NCBI GenBank assembly: GCA_965230375.1
Contig: CBDDKU010000015.1
Span: forward strand, 62,001 to 126,000
Length of the DNA: 64,000 nucleotides
Direction of reading: 5' to 3'
Origin: CBDDKU01 sp965230375
GTDB lineage: Bacteria > Bacteroidota > Bacteroidia > Flavobacteriales_D > Cryomorphaceae
Shown: piece by piece, positions 43,527-52,137 of the stretch
Layout: each line of letters starts with the position of its first letter
How positions within the stretch are numbered: the first letter of the stretch is position 1
Notes under the pieces: model-generated
What the model was told of the DNA's origin: nothing
The model's database searches: none
Seen by the model: the letters and a program-made list of their open reading frames with translations, nothing else
Position numbers and translations under genes: made by a program

Positions 43527-44675
43527 TTACTGATGAATGAAAAACTTGTCGTGTTTCAATTCGATTTCTTCTCCACCAATGATCTGATTTAGAAAATCGT
43601 GGATGAGCTCAATATGACAAATGTAAAGGTCGATTTGGTTCTTCATCAACAGATAATCGGGTTGTGGAAACACATTGTGGTACTTTGCTCGCAGAAGTAG
43701 CGCAGATGTGTAGCTTTCGTGCGTGAAATAAGACTTCGTAGAAGCGGAAATAACTCGATTAGAAGTCTTGGAGAAAAAAGCAAAAGACTCGTCCTTTTCT
43801 GCTCCAGCCATAACCAGAATAGGCATGTGGTAAGCCTTTGGGTTAGTTACCAAGTCTTCATAGACGTGGGGCCAATACTCCTGTATAATATCGTGATCAT
43901 CCTTGTATTCAATCGTAGTTTCCAATGAAACAAACCCAGCCACATCATCTCTGTCGTGTAGATACATCCACCCTTCTTGAGCGCCCCAACTATGGCCGAT
44001 GTAGAATAAGGGTTTATCAGGATTTAAGCTTTTCGAAAAGGAAATGAGATAGTTTACAATAGCCGGATCATTTCTTACCCCTTCCGTCAATCCATAAGGC
44101 TGACCATCGTGGGGCCACTCGAAGTTGGAAGCGATAAATGTAAAGCCGTGCGATGCAAAATAGGCCGCCATCGCCACATTTTCCATTGGCGATCCTTGGC
44201 TACCGTGATGATAGATGATTGTTGGTCCAGGAATTTGAGACCCGAGCTGAGATCGGTGCGCATATACCTTCGTCTCCGAAATGGCATTAAACACATCTTG
44301 TGGAGTCGCTTCACCGTAGACAATGGATTCATAGTTTTTGACTTCTTCCCTGATGTTGTAGTCTATAAAGTATGAATCGCGCTGAGATTTGTATTCGTCG
44401 TATAGTTCGTTCAAGCCATCGGGTAGATTATCTTCCAGTTCTCCAAAGCTCAGTTCTTCACCTTCAGTTTGGGTCGGAAACCAAATGGAAACAAACAAAG
44501 GGCTGTCTCCTCTGTAGTTTGGCTCTTCGATTTGAATTGCTGGCTCGAACAGGATCGTATCCGCATACCCGACCTTCTCGGGACCGTACTCGAGCATTTC
44601 AAAGACATCGACTTGCGCTGTGCCAAGCGTTGGTGCTAATGCCAAGAGCGCCAGATGAAAGCTTTTCAAATCCAT
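43527..44675 (-). CDS. exported alpha/beta hydrolase
   Basis: 382 aa with a signal-like N-terminus (LALLALAPTLGTAQ). The oxyanion region is TIIYHHGSQGSPMENVAMAA, the nucleophile elbow FYIGHSWGAQEGWMYL (GHSWG), then VMAGAEKDESFAF with a likely acid and a C-terminal His (IDLYICHIELIHDFL). The layout resembles platelet-activating-factor-hydrolase-like or dienelactone-type hydrolases. Substrate unknown. It begins a run with the SDR and CPBP genes, all with short spacing. Confidence 0.85.
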   Translation of the reverse strand: MDLKSFHLALLALAPTLGTAQVDVFEMLEYGPEKVGYADTILFEPAIQIEEPNYRGDSPLFVSIWFPTQTEGEELSFGELEDNLPDGLNELYDEYKSQRDSYFIDYNIREEVKNYESIVYGEATPQDVFNAISETKVYAHRSQLGSQIPGPTIIYHHGSQGSPMENVAMAAYFASHGFTFIASNFEWPHDGQPYGLTEGVRNDPAIVNYLISFSKSLNPDKPLFYIGHSWGAQEGWMYLHDRDDVAGFVSLETTIEYKDDHDIIQEYWPHVYEDLVTNPKAYHMPILVMAGAEKDESFAFFSKTSNRVISASTKSYFTHESYTSALLLRAKYHNVFPQPDYLLMKNQIDLYICHIELIHDFLNQIIGGEEIELKHDKFFIHQ

Positions 44676-44724
44676 TGTACTAACCTAGTCATTATCCGAA
44701 TAGCTCCAAAAGGCCTAAAACAAA

Positions 44725-44756
44725 AAACAGAGATGCCAATCACGACATCTCTGTTT
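44725..44756 (-). terminator. strong terminator of the nrdBA operon
   Basis: AAACAGAGATG / CATCTCTGTTT is a perfect 11-bp stem with a 10-nt loop, followed on the minus strand by a T-rich tail. It lies 27 bp after the nrdA stop. It also separates nrd from the hydrolase gene downstream. Confidence 0.92.
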
Positions 44757-44783
44757 AAATATTCGATTAATTGCTTCAGCTAA

Positions 44784-46577
44784 TTAGCCTTCACAGCGCA
44801 CACATTCTTTCTTTTGCTTGAACTGCTGTGCCGCGTTCATACTGTGCTGGTAGTACAATGACTTCAGACCCAACTTCCACGCAGTCACGTGAATCTTGTT
44901 AATGTCTTTTGTCGGCATATCTGGGTGAACGATGATGTTCAAGGATTGTCCCTGGTCGATGTACTCCTGTCTGTTGGCAGCTTGATAGATAATGTCCATC
45001 TGATCGATTTCAGAGTAAGTTCTGAATACCGCTTTTTCTTCTTCTGTCAAGAAATCCAGGTGCTGAACTGATCCATCGTGCTTAAGGATATCACGCCAAA
45101 CTTCTGGTGTATCCTGACCTTTCTCTTGAAGTAATTCCTGAAGGAATTGGTTCTTGATGGTCGTCTTGATCTTGGCGATGTCCTTCACATAAATATTTGA
45201 CCAAATTGGCTCTATACCTTGTGAAACCTGACCAAGAATAAAGGCAGAAGAAGTTGTTGGCGCTACAGCGTTCAGCGTCGTATTTCTTCTTCCGTAACCC
45301 TTTAATACTTCTGGCTCGCCAAATCTCTCAGCCAATTGCTCTGAAGCTTTGTAAGAACGCTGCTTGATCGTTTTGAAAATCTCTGTATTCAGGTTGTACG
45401 CTTCCTGGCTATCAAAAGCCAATCGCTTAGACTGAAGAAGCGAGTGCCATCCCAAAACACCCATACCAAGTGCTCTGTGTTCTTTGGCGAAGTTGTACGC
45501 CTTCTCCATGAACATAAACGTTTGACGGTCTTCGAGATCGTCAGAGTCGCGGTAGGCTTCAAGCTTCTCCAAGAACTCTGTAATCAATGAGTCAAGGAAG
45601 TGAACCATTGTTTCAACCGCATCGGTATCCTTCCACTCATCGTACTTGTACAAGTTGATACTCGACAATACGCATACAAACGACCACTTGTCATTTGACG
45701 GAAGCATAATCTCCGTACACAAGTTACTTGCGTAAATCGGCAAGTCTTTGTCCTGATAAACGTCGGCAGCATTGTTGTTGGCATTGTCAGAGAAGAAGAT
45801 GTATGGGTACCCCATTTCACCACGACTCTGAAGCACGCGCGCCCAGATGGTTCTTTTTTCAGGATCTCCATCGATCATTTCCTGCATCCACTCGTTTGAA
45901 ACAGTCACACCGTGGGTCAATTCCTGAATCGGGTTTCCTTCTGTTCCAATCTCCAAGAATTCTATGATGTCTGGGTGATCAATTGGCAAGTAAGGTGAGA
46001 AACGACCACGGCGCACAGATCCCTGGCTCACTACATCAACCATCGATTCGAACAATCGCATGATGTGAACAGCTCCAGAAGCTTCTCCGTTATTCTTGAT
46101 TGGTGCTCCACGGTGTCTGATCTTACCGAAGTACCCCGATGTTCCACCACCTAGCTTCGACATCATCCCTACTTCTGATTGAGTGTAAAGGATGTTTCCG
46201 ATGTCGTCGCTGATATGTGAACCAAAACAACTGATCGGAAGCCCACGCTCCTTTCCGAAGTTTGACCACACTGGAGAAGCCAGCGAATAAAATCCTCTGG
46301 ACATGTATCCGTAAAATTTCTCTGCGAATCCATCGATCCCGAGAATTTCTTCGGCACGATTAGCTATTTCAGCTATTCTCTCTTCGGCTGTAACACCATT
46401 GGAAAGGTAACCTGCATCCAGAAACTGTCGGCTCTCCGCATTAAGCCATTCAAAACCTTTTTCACTTTGATTTTGAATGTTTTCGAGCGCCTTTTTTCTG
46501 GCATCAATTAACTCTTCTGTGCTGGACTTTACGTCCTGATTTGATACTACTTCTTCTAGGTTGTTTTGAAATGCCAT
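44784..46577 (-). CDS. nrdA: ribonucleoside-diphosphate reductase alpha subunit, no ATP-cone
   Basis: 597 aa, short for NrdA because the N-terminal ATP-cone is missing. Key residues: first active-site Cys in GLPISCFGSH (C117), the NLCTEI loop (N285, C287, E289) with the radical Cys, the partner Cys in FVCVLSSINL (C302), and the C-terminal redox pair CVRC (C592, C595). It converts ribonucleotides to deoxyribonucleotides with a radical supplied by NrdB. It follows nrdB by 3 bp, so they share one mRNA that ends at the terminator 27 bp downstream. Allosteric on/off control must come from NrdB. Confidence 0.96.
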   Translation of the reverse strand: MAFQNNLEEVVSNQDVKSSTEELIDARKKALENIQNQSEKGFEWLNAESRQFLDAGYLSNGVTAEERIAEIANRAEEILGIDGFAEKFYGYMSRGFYSLASPVWSNFGKERGLPISCFGSHISDDIGNILYTQSEVGMMSKLGGGTSGYFGKIRHRGAPIKNNGEASGAVHIMRLFESMVDVVSQGSVRRGRFSPYLPIDHPDIIEFLEIGTEGNPIQELTHGVTVSNEWMQEMIDGDPEKRTIWARVLQSRGEMGYPYIFFSDNANNNAADVYQDKDLPIYASNLCTEIMLPSNDKWSFVCVLSSINLYKYDEWKDTDAVETMVHFLDSLITEFLEKLEAYRDSDDLEDRQTFMFMEKAYNFAKEHRALGMGVLGWHSLLQSKRLAFDSQEAYNLNTEIFKTIKQRSYKASEQLAERFGEPEVLKGYGRRNTTLNAVAPTTSSAFILGQVSQGIEPIWSNIYVKDIAKIKTTIKNQFLQELLQEKGQDTPEVWRDILKHDGSVQHLDFLTEEEKAVFRTYSEIDQMDIIYQAANRQEYIDQGQSLNIIVHPDMPTKDINKIHVTAWKLGLKSLYYQHSMNAAQQFKQKKECVRCEG

Positions 46578-46580
46578 TGT

Positions 46581-47855
46581 TTAAAATAAGTCTTCACTGG
46601 TTATACTTTGAGTTCTCTTAGAGTAGTTGATGGATCTTTTCACAAAGAAGTCACCGTGCTTGGTACCAGTGATTTCATCTTCGAACCATTGGGTTGTGAG
46701 AAGGGCATCATTATCTACGTCAAATACTTTTTCAATTCCGATACTTTCAAGTGAATTGTTGAATCGGTGCTTAATAAATTCTACGACTACGTGCTTGGGC
46801 AAGAAGTCGAGTTCTCCTTTTTCAAAAATCCAATCCAACAGACCTGATTCAGCTTCGAAAGCTTTCAAGCACATGTCTTTGATGGTATCGTAGTAGCGTG
46901 GCGTGAACCACTCAGGGTGTTCATCCTTCAGGATCTTAATCAAGTCAATTCCGAAATCGCCGTGAATCTGCTCTTCCTTCGATGTAGCTTCTACAACATT
47001 GGAAATACCTTTCAACATGTTTCGCTCCTTGTTGAAGCTCATAATGATCAAGAACTGTGAGAAAAGCGATACGTGCTCAATAAATAGTGAGAATAGCAAG
47101 ATGCACTCGGCGTACTCCTGGTTATCAGAGCTCTTTGCGTGACGCAGTGAGTTCTCGAGATATTGCACGCGATTCATGATCTCAGGCTTGCGCTTGAGCG
47201 AAGCAAACTCTTTGTTTAGACCAAGAATTTCCAGCAGGTGAGAATAGGCGTCTGCGTGTCTTACTTCACTTTCCGCGAATGTTGATCCTACAGATCCGAT
47301 TTCCGGCTTCGGCATTCTGTGGTACAAATCACCCCAGAAAGATTTAACAGCAACTTCGATCTGTGAAATGGCGAGCATCGTGTTTTTGATCGCGCTTCGC
47401 TCCACTTCTGTAAGTCTGGACTTAAAGTCTTGAATATCGCTTGTGAAGTTGAACTCGGTATGAATCCAATAAGAGTGACGGATAGCTGGCACGTACTCGT
47501 ACAACTGTGGGTACTCGTAAGGCTTCAGGTTAATTCGACGCTCGAAAATATCTGGCTTTCGAAGTTCAGCTTGTTTGTTTCGGTAAAGAATGTAGGCCTT
47601 GGCAACATTTGGAAAATGTCCTTCCATCAATTGCTCTTCTACCATGTCCTGAATCTGCTCTACAGTTGGTGTAAAGTCAGCATCTAATTCCGTTTTTAGC
47701 GAAAGAGCATGATCTACTCTTTCAGCAATGATCTTCGCATCTACTTCGCTCCCATTGCCAACCGCCTGCATAGCTTTCTTGATTGCGTTTGCAATCTTTG
47801 AAATATCGTATTCTACTGTCGTAAAATCTCTCTTGATGATGTAAGCAATACTCAT
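46581..47855 (-). CDS. nrdB: ribonucleotide reductase beta subunit with N-terminal ATP-cone (probable class Id)
   Basis: 424 aa, about 80-90 residues longer than usual NrdB. Residues 1-95 are an ATP-cone (YIIKRDFTTVEYDISKIANA to VEEQLMEGHFPNVAKAY). The ferritin-like core follows with metal ligands E167 (SQIEVAV), E197 and H200 (AESEVRHADAY), a Glu in FIEHVSLF and E/H in SKEEQIHG; Y204 is in the usual radical position. This cone-on-beta arrangement is known from flavobacterial class I enzymes, including the Mn-dependent class Id of Leeuwenhoekiella; assignment to class Id is by similarity. dATP probably inactivates the enzyme by driving beta oligomerisation. Confidence 0.93.
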   Translation of the reverse strand: MSIAYIIKRDFTTVEYDISKIANAIKKAMQAVGNGSEVDAKIIAERVDHALSLKTELDADFTPTVEQIQDMVEEQLMEGHFPNVAKAYILYRNKQAELRKPDIFERRINLKPYEYPQLYEYVPAIRHSYWIHTEFNFTSDIQDFKSRLTEVERSAIKNTMLAISQIEVAVKSFWGDLYHRMPKPEIGSVGSTFAESEVRHADAYSHLLEILGLNKEFASLKRKPEIMNRVQYLENSLRHAKSSDNQEYAECILLFSLFIEHVSLFSQFLIIMSFNKERNMLKGISNVVEATSKEEQIHGDFGIDLIKILKDEHPEWFTPRYYDTIKDMCLKAFEAESGLLDWIFEKGELDFLPKHVVVEFIKHRFNNSLESIGIEKVFDVDNDALLTTQWFEDEITGTKHGDFFVKRSINYSKRTQSITSEDLF

Positions 47856-48484
47856 TGATTGATATTTTGATAGTGGATGAACTATTCAAAAATCAATCTT
47901 ATTTCAATTTGAAAAAGGCCAGATCGAGATATATTCTAACAGACTTTTTAACACTGTTTCAAAAGCCTTATCTGGCAAGCAGATGCAGTGAAAAAACAGC
48001 TTAGAAAAACTCGATTTTAACCGAAAAAATGTGCCCCTGATCAATAATCAAAATTTCAAATATTAGTTTTTCACATCGGGTTCACAGAGCCCGTAACTAC
48101 TTGAAATTTACGTCAGTATTGCCATACCCCAGTTACGAACAATCTCATCACAAATTGTCAAAAGCACCACTTATAAGTATGTTTATCAGTCACTTACTAG
48201 GCGTTTACTTTTCTGTTAACTAGATATGAACTGCATCTGAGTTCTGTTTTACCAAAACGTCGTAAAAATGAAGAGCGGGTGAATTTTTTGTGATGGTTTT
48301 GGGCATTTGCTTCTCCGCAAATTCTGAAAAATAACTTCTATTTGTTTACACCTCTGTATTACGTTGAAAAACTAAAAGCCATAGTACAAGGCATTGACCA
48401 AATATGATGGAGTTGTAACTCCACAGATGATGGCCTAAATAACGGCAACAATATTGCTTCTAGCTAAAAGTTTGATTTTTCATC

Positions 48485-48510
48485 TTCCTTTTACCTTGAT
48501 GCAAAAGGAA
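48485..48510. repeat. hairpin, 8-bp stem, related to one at 1827
   Basis: TTCCTTTT and AAAAGGAA are perfect inverted arms around a 10-nt loop, followed by CAAAAGATCAGGGC. The core matches the hairpin at 1827-1854, in another long intergenic region. Confidence 0.5.
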
Positions 48511-48586
48511 CAAAAGATCAGGGCTCTAATTTTATTTCTTGAAACTCTCGCAAATACTCCAGCACCTTACCCAAACTCGGAAACGG

Positions 48587-48613
48587 CATTAGCGAAAGCA
48601 TAGCTTTCGATGC
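48587..48613. repeat. hairpin with bulged 11-bp stem
   Basis: GCAT, a two-base bulge, CGAAAGC, a 3-nt loop, then GCTTTCGATGC. Stable, but with no T-run, so it is not an obvious terminator. Confidence 0.45.
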
Positions 48614-48922
48614 CTGACCTCTGCAAGGGTGCGGTGGACTTCCGTTTATTTCTGAGTTTCTAAGAGAATAAAATTAAGGCCGAAGGTTGTCTCACGACGT
48701 ACCTTAATAATTGTCTGATTTCAGATCTGCAAGATGTGAGCCAATATGGCCCAGAGCCTGAACATTGAATGACTGCATAATTTTGAAAAATCTTAAGAAT
48801 GCCAAAATCTGGGTAAACCCCACAAGTATGGTCAAAGGCGCAGGATGCAACTAAGCAAAGTATCACGCCCGAATGAAGTATATCCAGGGCAGTGGCGAGA
48901 CCAAACTCAATTCAGGATCATA

Positions 48923-49837
48923 TCAAAGCACAAGCGAAAGCCCAACATTACACCTAAACCCACCTTCAGGTTGAGCAGTTGGTAATTCCTGATCAAAGGG
49001 CTGTTCACAATAGAAACGAAAGAACAATCTATTGATATTGACATCTACCCCACCGGTTAGCTTCTTTAGACTTCCACCTGTTACTGGCTTTTCCATGTCA
49101 TACTGATAGTCCACATCATTTTTCTCATAGCCAATTCCAAGATTCGGTACAAAAGACCAGTTCCCTTTTTGATACCAGTAAAAAAGCGAAGCATTTCCAC
49201 TCATCTGATCTCCATAGTCGTATTGTAACTCATTTTCACCAATGAAAGCGTATTGTCCAGCAAGGTTGAGTCCCCAACCATCCATCCGTAGCGTGTAGTT
49301 TAGATTAGGCGATATGGAATAAGCACCAGATCCAATCTGAAAATCAGCGGGTAAAATAGCCTTGGTTTCATCTCGCGCCTGGTATTTTCCCGTTGGCAGA
49401 GTTAGTCCGACTCCAGCCAGAAGCATATGTTTCAACTTTCGATCTGCGCTGTCGGCTGTGTTTATCAAGCTGTAGTTGACTGTCACGCTCATATCACCGA
49501 TTCCACTAATCTCCGTTTCTCGTTCTGTTTCATTGCGTGTATTCACCTGAAACGGTACAAAAGCGAGTATCTGAACCCTGGGGTGCGCATAAAACCGACC
49601 CCAAAGTTCGGCCGTCTGAAACTGATCGTTTAATACCCGGCTGGTTCCATTGAAATTGTCGAGCGTCTTGGGGTGATCAAATCGGTTGAACTTGTAGTTC
49701 AATCCAATAATATTTCGGGTAAACTGCGGATAAATCCCATTCATCCCACCGCCCATAGCACCACCGCATACATCGCAAGCCAACGCTTGAGCACATATGC
49801 CGAGCGTGGCAAATGCAGTTATTAAATACTTATTCAT
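48923..49837 (-). CDS. outer-membrane beta-barrel with mature CDVCGG N-terminus
   Basis: 304 aa. A signal peptide (KYLITAFATLGICAQALA) leads directly to CDVCGGAMGGGMNGI, a CxxC plus Met/Gly-rich mouth that could bind copper. The rest alternates strand patterns (NIIGLNYKFNRFDHP; GVGLTLPTGKYQARD; NRLFFRFYCEQPF) and ends with a strand (NVGLSLVL) as outer-membrane barrels do. The start overlaps the di-heme peroxidase gene by 8 bp. Known Bacteroidota neighbours of MbnP/MbnH genes include similar Cys-rich barrels, so metal handling is the best guess; transport has not been shown. Confidence 0.72.
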   Translation of the reverse strand: MNKYLITAFATLGICAQALACDVCGGAMGGGMNGIYPQFTRNIIGLNYKFNRFDHPKTLDNFNGTSRVLNDQFQTAELWGRFYAHPRVQILAFVPFQVNTRNETERETEISGIGDMSVTVNYSLINTADSADRKLKHMLLAGVGLTLPTGKYQARDETKAILPADFQIGSGAYSISPNLNYTLRMDGWGLNLAGQYAFIGENELQYDYGDQMSGNASLFYWYQKGNWSFVPNLGIGYEKNDVDYQYDMEKPVTGGSLKKLTGGVDVNINRLFFRFYCEQPFDQELPTAQPEGGFRCNVGLSLVL

Positions 49838-50849
49838 TTGGTTCTGAAAATTCGAGATTCGAAATAAACTCGTAGTCGCTCAGCGTATGGATAAAGGAAA
49901 TGATATCGGCTTGTTCGCTTTCCGTCAGCTCAATTCCACCTTGCAAACTCGGATCGAGATTGGGATGTGGTTGAATTCCAGAAGTGTAATGCTCTAAAAC
50001 TTGCTGCAACGTGAAAAAGCGACCATCGTGCATATAAGGATGAGTCAGGCCAGCATTCCTTAAACTAGGAACGCGAAACTTCCCCTTGTCATCTTCCAAT
50101 AAACTAACCCGATGCCGCCCAGAATCTTCATATTCTAAATCCAAACCATTGTTTCGGTAGGAGAAATCGGTTTGGAGAACTCCAGAATGGCAAGAAGCAC
50201 AGTTTGACTCAAAAAGGGTCAGGCCGTTCATCTCATCTACATCCAAACTTAGCTCTCCAGCTAAGTACTTATCGTACTTACTCTGGCTTGAAATTAGCAT
50301 CCCTTGGAATTGTGCCAGCGCATAGAGCAACTTCTGCGTGTCAACTTCACCAGCACCAAATGCCTTTTCAAACATGGGGTTATACTCCGAGTCAGCATTC
50401 AGAAAGTCTATAATGGCGGGTAGCTCCATATCCATCTCCGAGCTGTCGGTGAACGGAGCCAAGGGCATCACTTCAATGTGGTTTATAGCACCATCCCACA
50501 TAAAATTAGGGTGCCAGGCCAGATTGAAAATACCAGGAGCGTTTCGCTTACCCAGCTTCCCTTCTACTCCTTCTGAAAGCGCTTTCCCGTGATCGGCGAA
50601 TCCATGAACCTGAGCATGACAGCTTCCACACGACACATTGCCATCGCTTGAAAGGCGCTTGTCGTAAAACAGTTTTCTACCAAGCTCAAATCCTTCCTGC
50701 GACAATTCATTTACAGAAAAGTCGTAAACAGGCTCAGGAAAGTGATTAGGCACCACAAAGGAGAGCTCGTCTCCTTGTGGTGCAGTGTCATCATTGTTTT
50801 GACAGCCTATCAAGAATAGTCCGCCAATCAATATCATCCAATATCTCAC
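49830..50849 (-). CDS. di-heme peroxidase of the MauG/MbnH family, lipoprotein
   Basis: 339 aa from GTG at 50849; an ATG four codons later would leave too short a signal for the lipobox (LIGGLFLIGC). Two haem c sites are CGSCHAQVHGFADHG (about residues 75-79) and CASCHSGVL (about 217-221), with YMHDGRFFTLQQVLEHY holding candidate axial ligands near the C-terminus. MauG-type enzymes use the bis-Fe(IV) state to oxidise protein side chains. Adjacent MbnP-family substrate (10 bp) makes a Trp-to-kynurenine modification of that protein likely, as shown for MbnH/MbnP; the homology here is inferred. Confidence 0.9.
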   Translation of the reverse strand: MRYWMILIGGLFLIGCQNNDDTAPQGDELSFVVPNHFPEPVYDFSVNELSQEGFELGRKLFYDKRLSSDGNVSCGSCHAQVHGFADHGKALSEGVEGKLGKRNAPGIFNLAWHPNFMWDGAINHIEVMPLAPFTDSSEMDMELPAIIDFLNADSEYNPMFEKAFGAGEVDTQKLLYALAQFQGMLISSQSKYDKYLAGELSLDVDEMNGLTLFESNCASCHSGVLQTDFSYRNNGLDLEYEDSGRHRVSLLEDDKGKFRVPSLRNAGLTHPYMHDGRFFTLQQVLEHYTSGIQPHPNLDPSLQGGIELTESEQADIISFIHTLSDYEFISNLEFSEPNE

Positions 50850-50858
50850 AACGTGATA

Positions 50859-51632
50859 TTAGGGGTGAATATGATCGAAACGGAATCCTGAGCTGAAGTT
50901 CTGGGCAATAACAGAAGCCATTGGGCCAGGCATATGCATCATAGGAGTTGACTCTGTCGTTGTTCCTTCGTCCCAGATTTTGTCTACTCTGTGTACCAGG
51001 TGAATTGCTGGCGTTGAGTTAGGCGCGATATCCAACGGCGCTCCATTGAAGTCAAACTCGAGTTCTCGTATCGCTGAATTAGGACTGGCATAACCACCTA
51101 TGTGATAAGCAAAGTTGTCTGCACTTGTAGCGCTGGTGCTTCCTTCTGCCTTTACAAAGATATAGCCCGAGTTCCAGTTCCAGAACATACCGTTGGCCGG
51201 ATCTAGAGCACCTTTTTGAGCGCCTGAAACATTTCGTGTACTGTCTACTCCAATCGTCAATCGAAGCGTTGTGTAAGTACCACCTGGAATATCCATAAGA
51301 TTGATTGTCGGTTCCATATTCTCATGATTAAAGTCAATCAATCGGTAGCTTTCATCTTCCACATATTCAGTACCATCAGATTTGATCAAAGCAATATTGG
51401 AAACGTAGTATTTGAGTTTGGTGAAATTCAATGTCTCTCCAGTAGTCGGATGCGCAAAATCATCCATCAAGTGGAAATGTTCTTCACTCTCACCCCATAC
51501 ATGCTCTAGTTTAATTATGGCATCACCTGGCTGAGCTGGTGTCGGAGTGTTACCTGAATCATCATCGCTATCGCAAGATGTTAGGAATATAGCGGCCATA
51601 GCAATGATGGCCAAAAAAGTCTTTTTGTACAT
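50859..51632 (-). CDS. MbnP-family copper-associated lipoprotein
   Basis: 257 aa from ATG at 51632. The lipoprotein signal is YKKTFLAIIAMAAIFLTSC; an open frame to 51686 is not needed. The MbnP core (about 45-257) has LEHVWGESEEHFHLMDDFAH, LNFTKLKYYVSNIALIKSDG and GMFWNWNSGYIFVKAEG (the W-x-W-x-SGYIF motif), then HRVDKIWDEG and a terminal HIHP. In studied MbnP, an MbnH-oxidised tryptophan in this region helps bind copper. The gene lies between a small Cys-containing membrane protein and the di-heme enzyme, all on the same strand. Confidence 0.88.
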   Translation of the reverse strand: MYKKTFLAIIAMAAIFLTSCDSDDDSGNTPTPAQPGDAIIKLEHVWGESEEHFHLMDDFAHPTTGETLNFTKLKYYVSNIALIKSDGTEYVEDESYRLIDFNHENMEPTINLMDIPGGTYTTLRLTIGVDSTRNVSGAQKGALDPANGMFWNWNSGYIFVKAEGSTSATSADNFAYHIGGYASPNSAIRELEFDFNGAPLDIAPNSTPAIHLVHRVDKIWDEGTTTESTPMMHMPGPMASVIAQNFSSGFRFDHIHP

Positions 51633-51669
51633 TTTTAAAGTATTCTGAGTTAAATAAATAAGGGAGTCG

Positions 51670-51690
51670 CTGTATGTAAAACACATACAG
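51670..51690. repeat. 8-bp hairpin between copper-operon genes
   Basis: CTGTATGT / ACATACAG, perfect arms with a 5-nt loop, between the small membrane-protein gene and the MbnP gene. No T-run. Could set relative expression of the two genes or be an operator. Confidence 0.4.
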
Positions 51691-51706
51691 ATCCATAAAA
51701 GGGATA

Positions 51707-52084
51707 TTAACTCAGATGCTCAGGGGGCTCATCGATGCACGCAACAAAACCACGCTGCGTAGGATGAGCAAAGTCGAAAAAGGTCTGGTTAGTCGTAACG
51801 ACTCTCAGTGGTTCGAATTGATTCGTTTCTGTAAAAAAGAATACCGGTTCTACTTTTACAGTGGAAGGAAGCACCGGAGATTCGGCTGATGGATTCTCAG
51901 CTTCTTTAAGTTCTTCTGCCAAGTGACATTTTCCATTACACTGTAGCTCAGGAACGTCTTTGTTCTCACAAAGTACATTGACGTAGTAATTATACTGCAC
52001 CATGTAATTGACCAAAATCCCAACTTTCATCATGGCTGGCACCATGAGAACAAGAATAAAGAGATAGGCCAAACTTCGCTTCAC
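51707..52084 (-). CDS. small membrane-anchored protein with CENKD...CNGKCH motif
   Basis: 125 aa from GTG at 52084. One N-terminal membrane segment (LAYLFILVLMVPAMMKVGIL) is followed by VLCENKDVPELQCNGKCHLA, a Cys pattern (C-x9-C-x3-CH) suited to a metal or a disulfide. The rest is soluble and ends with another Cys (GFVACIDEP). This short family often lies near copper and haem genes in Bacteroidota, from memory. It begins the four-gene run MbnP, di-heme enzyme and barrel. Function unknown. Confidence 0.65.
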   Translation of the reverse strand: MKRSLAYLFILVLMVPAMMKVGILVNYMVQYNYYVNVLCENKDVPELQCNGKCHLAEELKEAENPSAESPVLPSTVKVEPVFFFTETNQFEPLRVVTTNQTFFDFAHPTQRGFVACIDEPPEHLS

Positions 52085-52137
52085 GGTGCAAATTTCGGCA
52101 TTATTTTGAATCTGGAAGAATTCTTTTTGAAATATAT

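Larger units (their letters stand above)
47856..48922. other. 1.07 kb non-coding stretch upstream of nrdB
   Basis: I see no convincing gene. The first 130 bp, which should hold the nrd promoter, is AT-rich and carries a 13-bp palindrome TTTCAAtTTGAAA (47902-47914); no clear NrdR box pair is visible. Further on are hairpins at 48485-48510 and 48587-48613. A 68-codon minus frame at 48660-48866 shows no sign of being real. The stretch may hold decayed sequence. Confidence 0.55.

Noticed and set aside
48660..48866. 68-codon minus-strand frame in the stretch upstream of nrdB
   Set aside because: Cys-rich random-looking translation, no start context, no coupling to neighbours.
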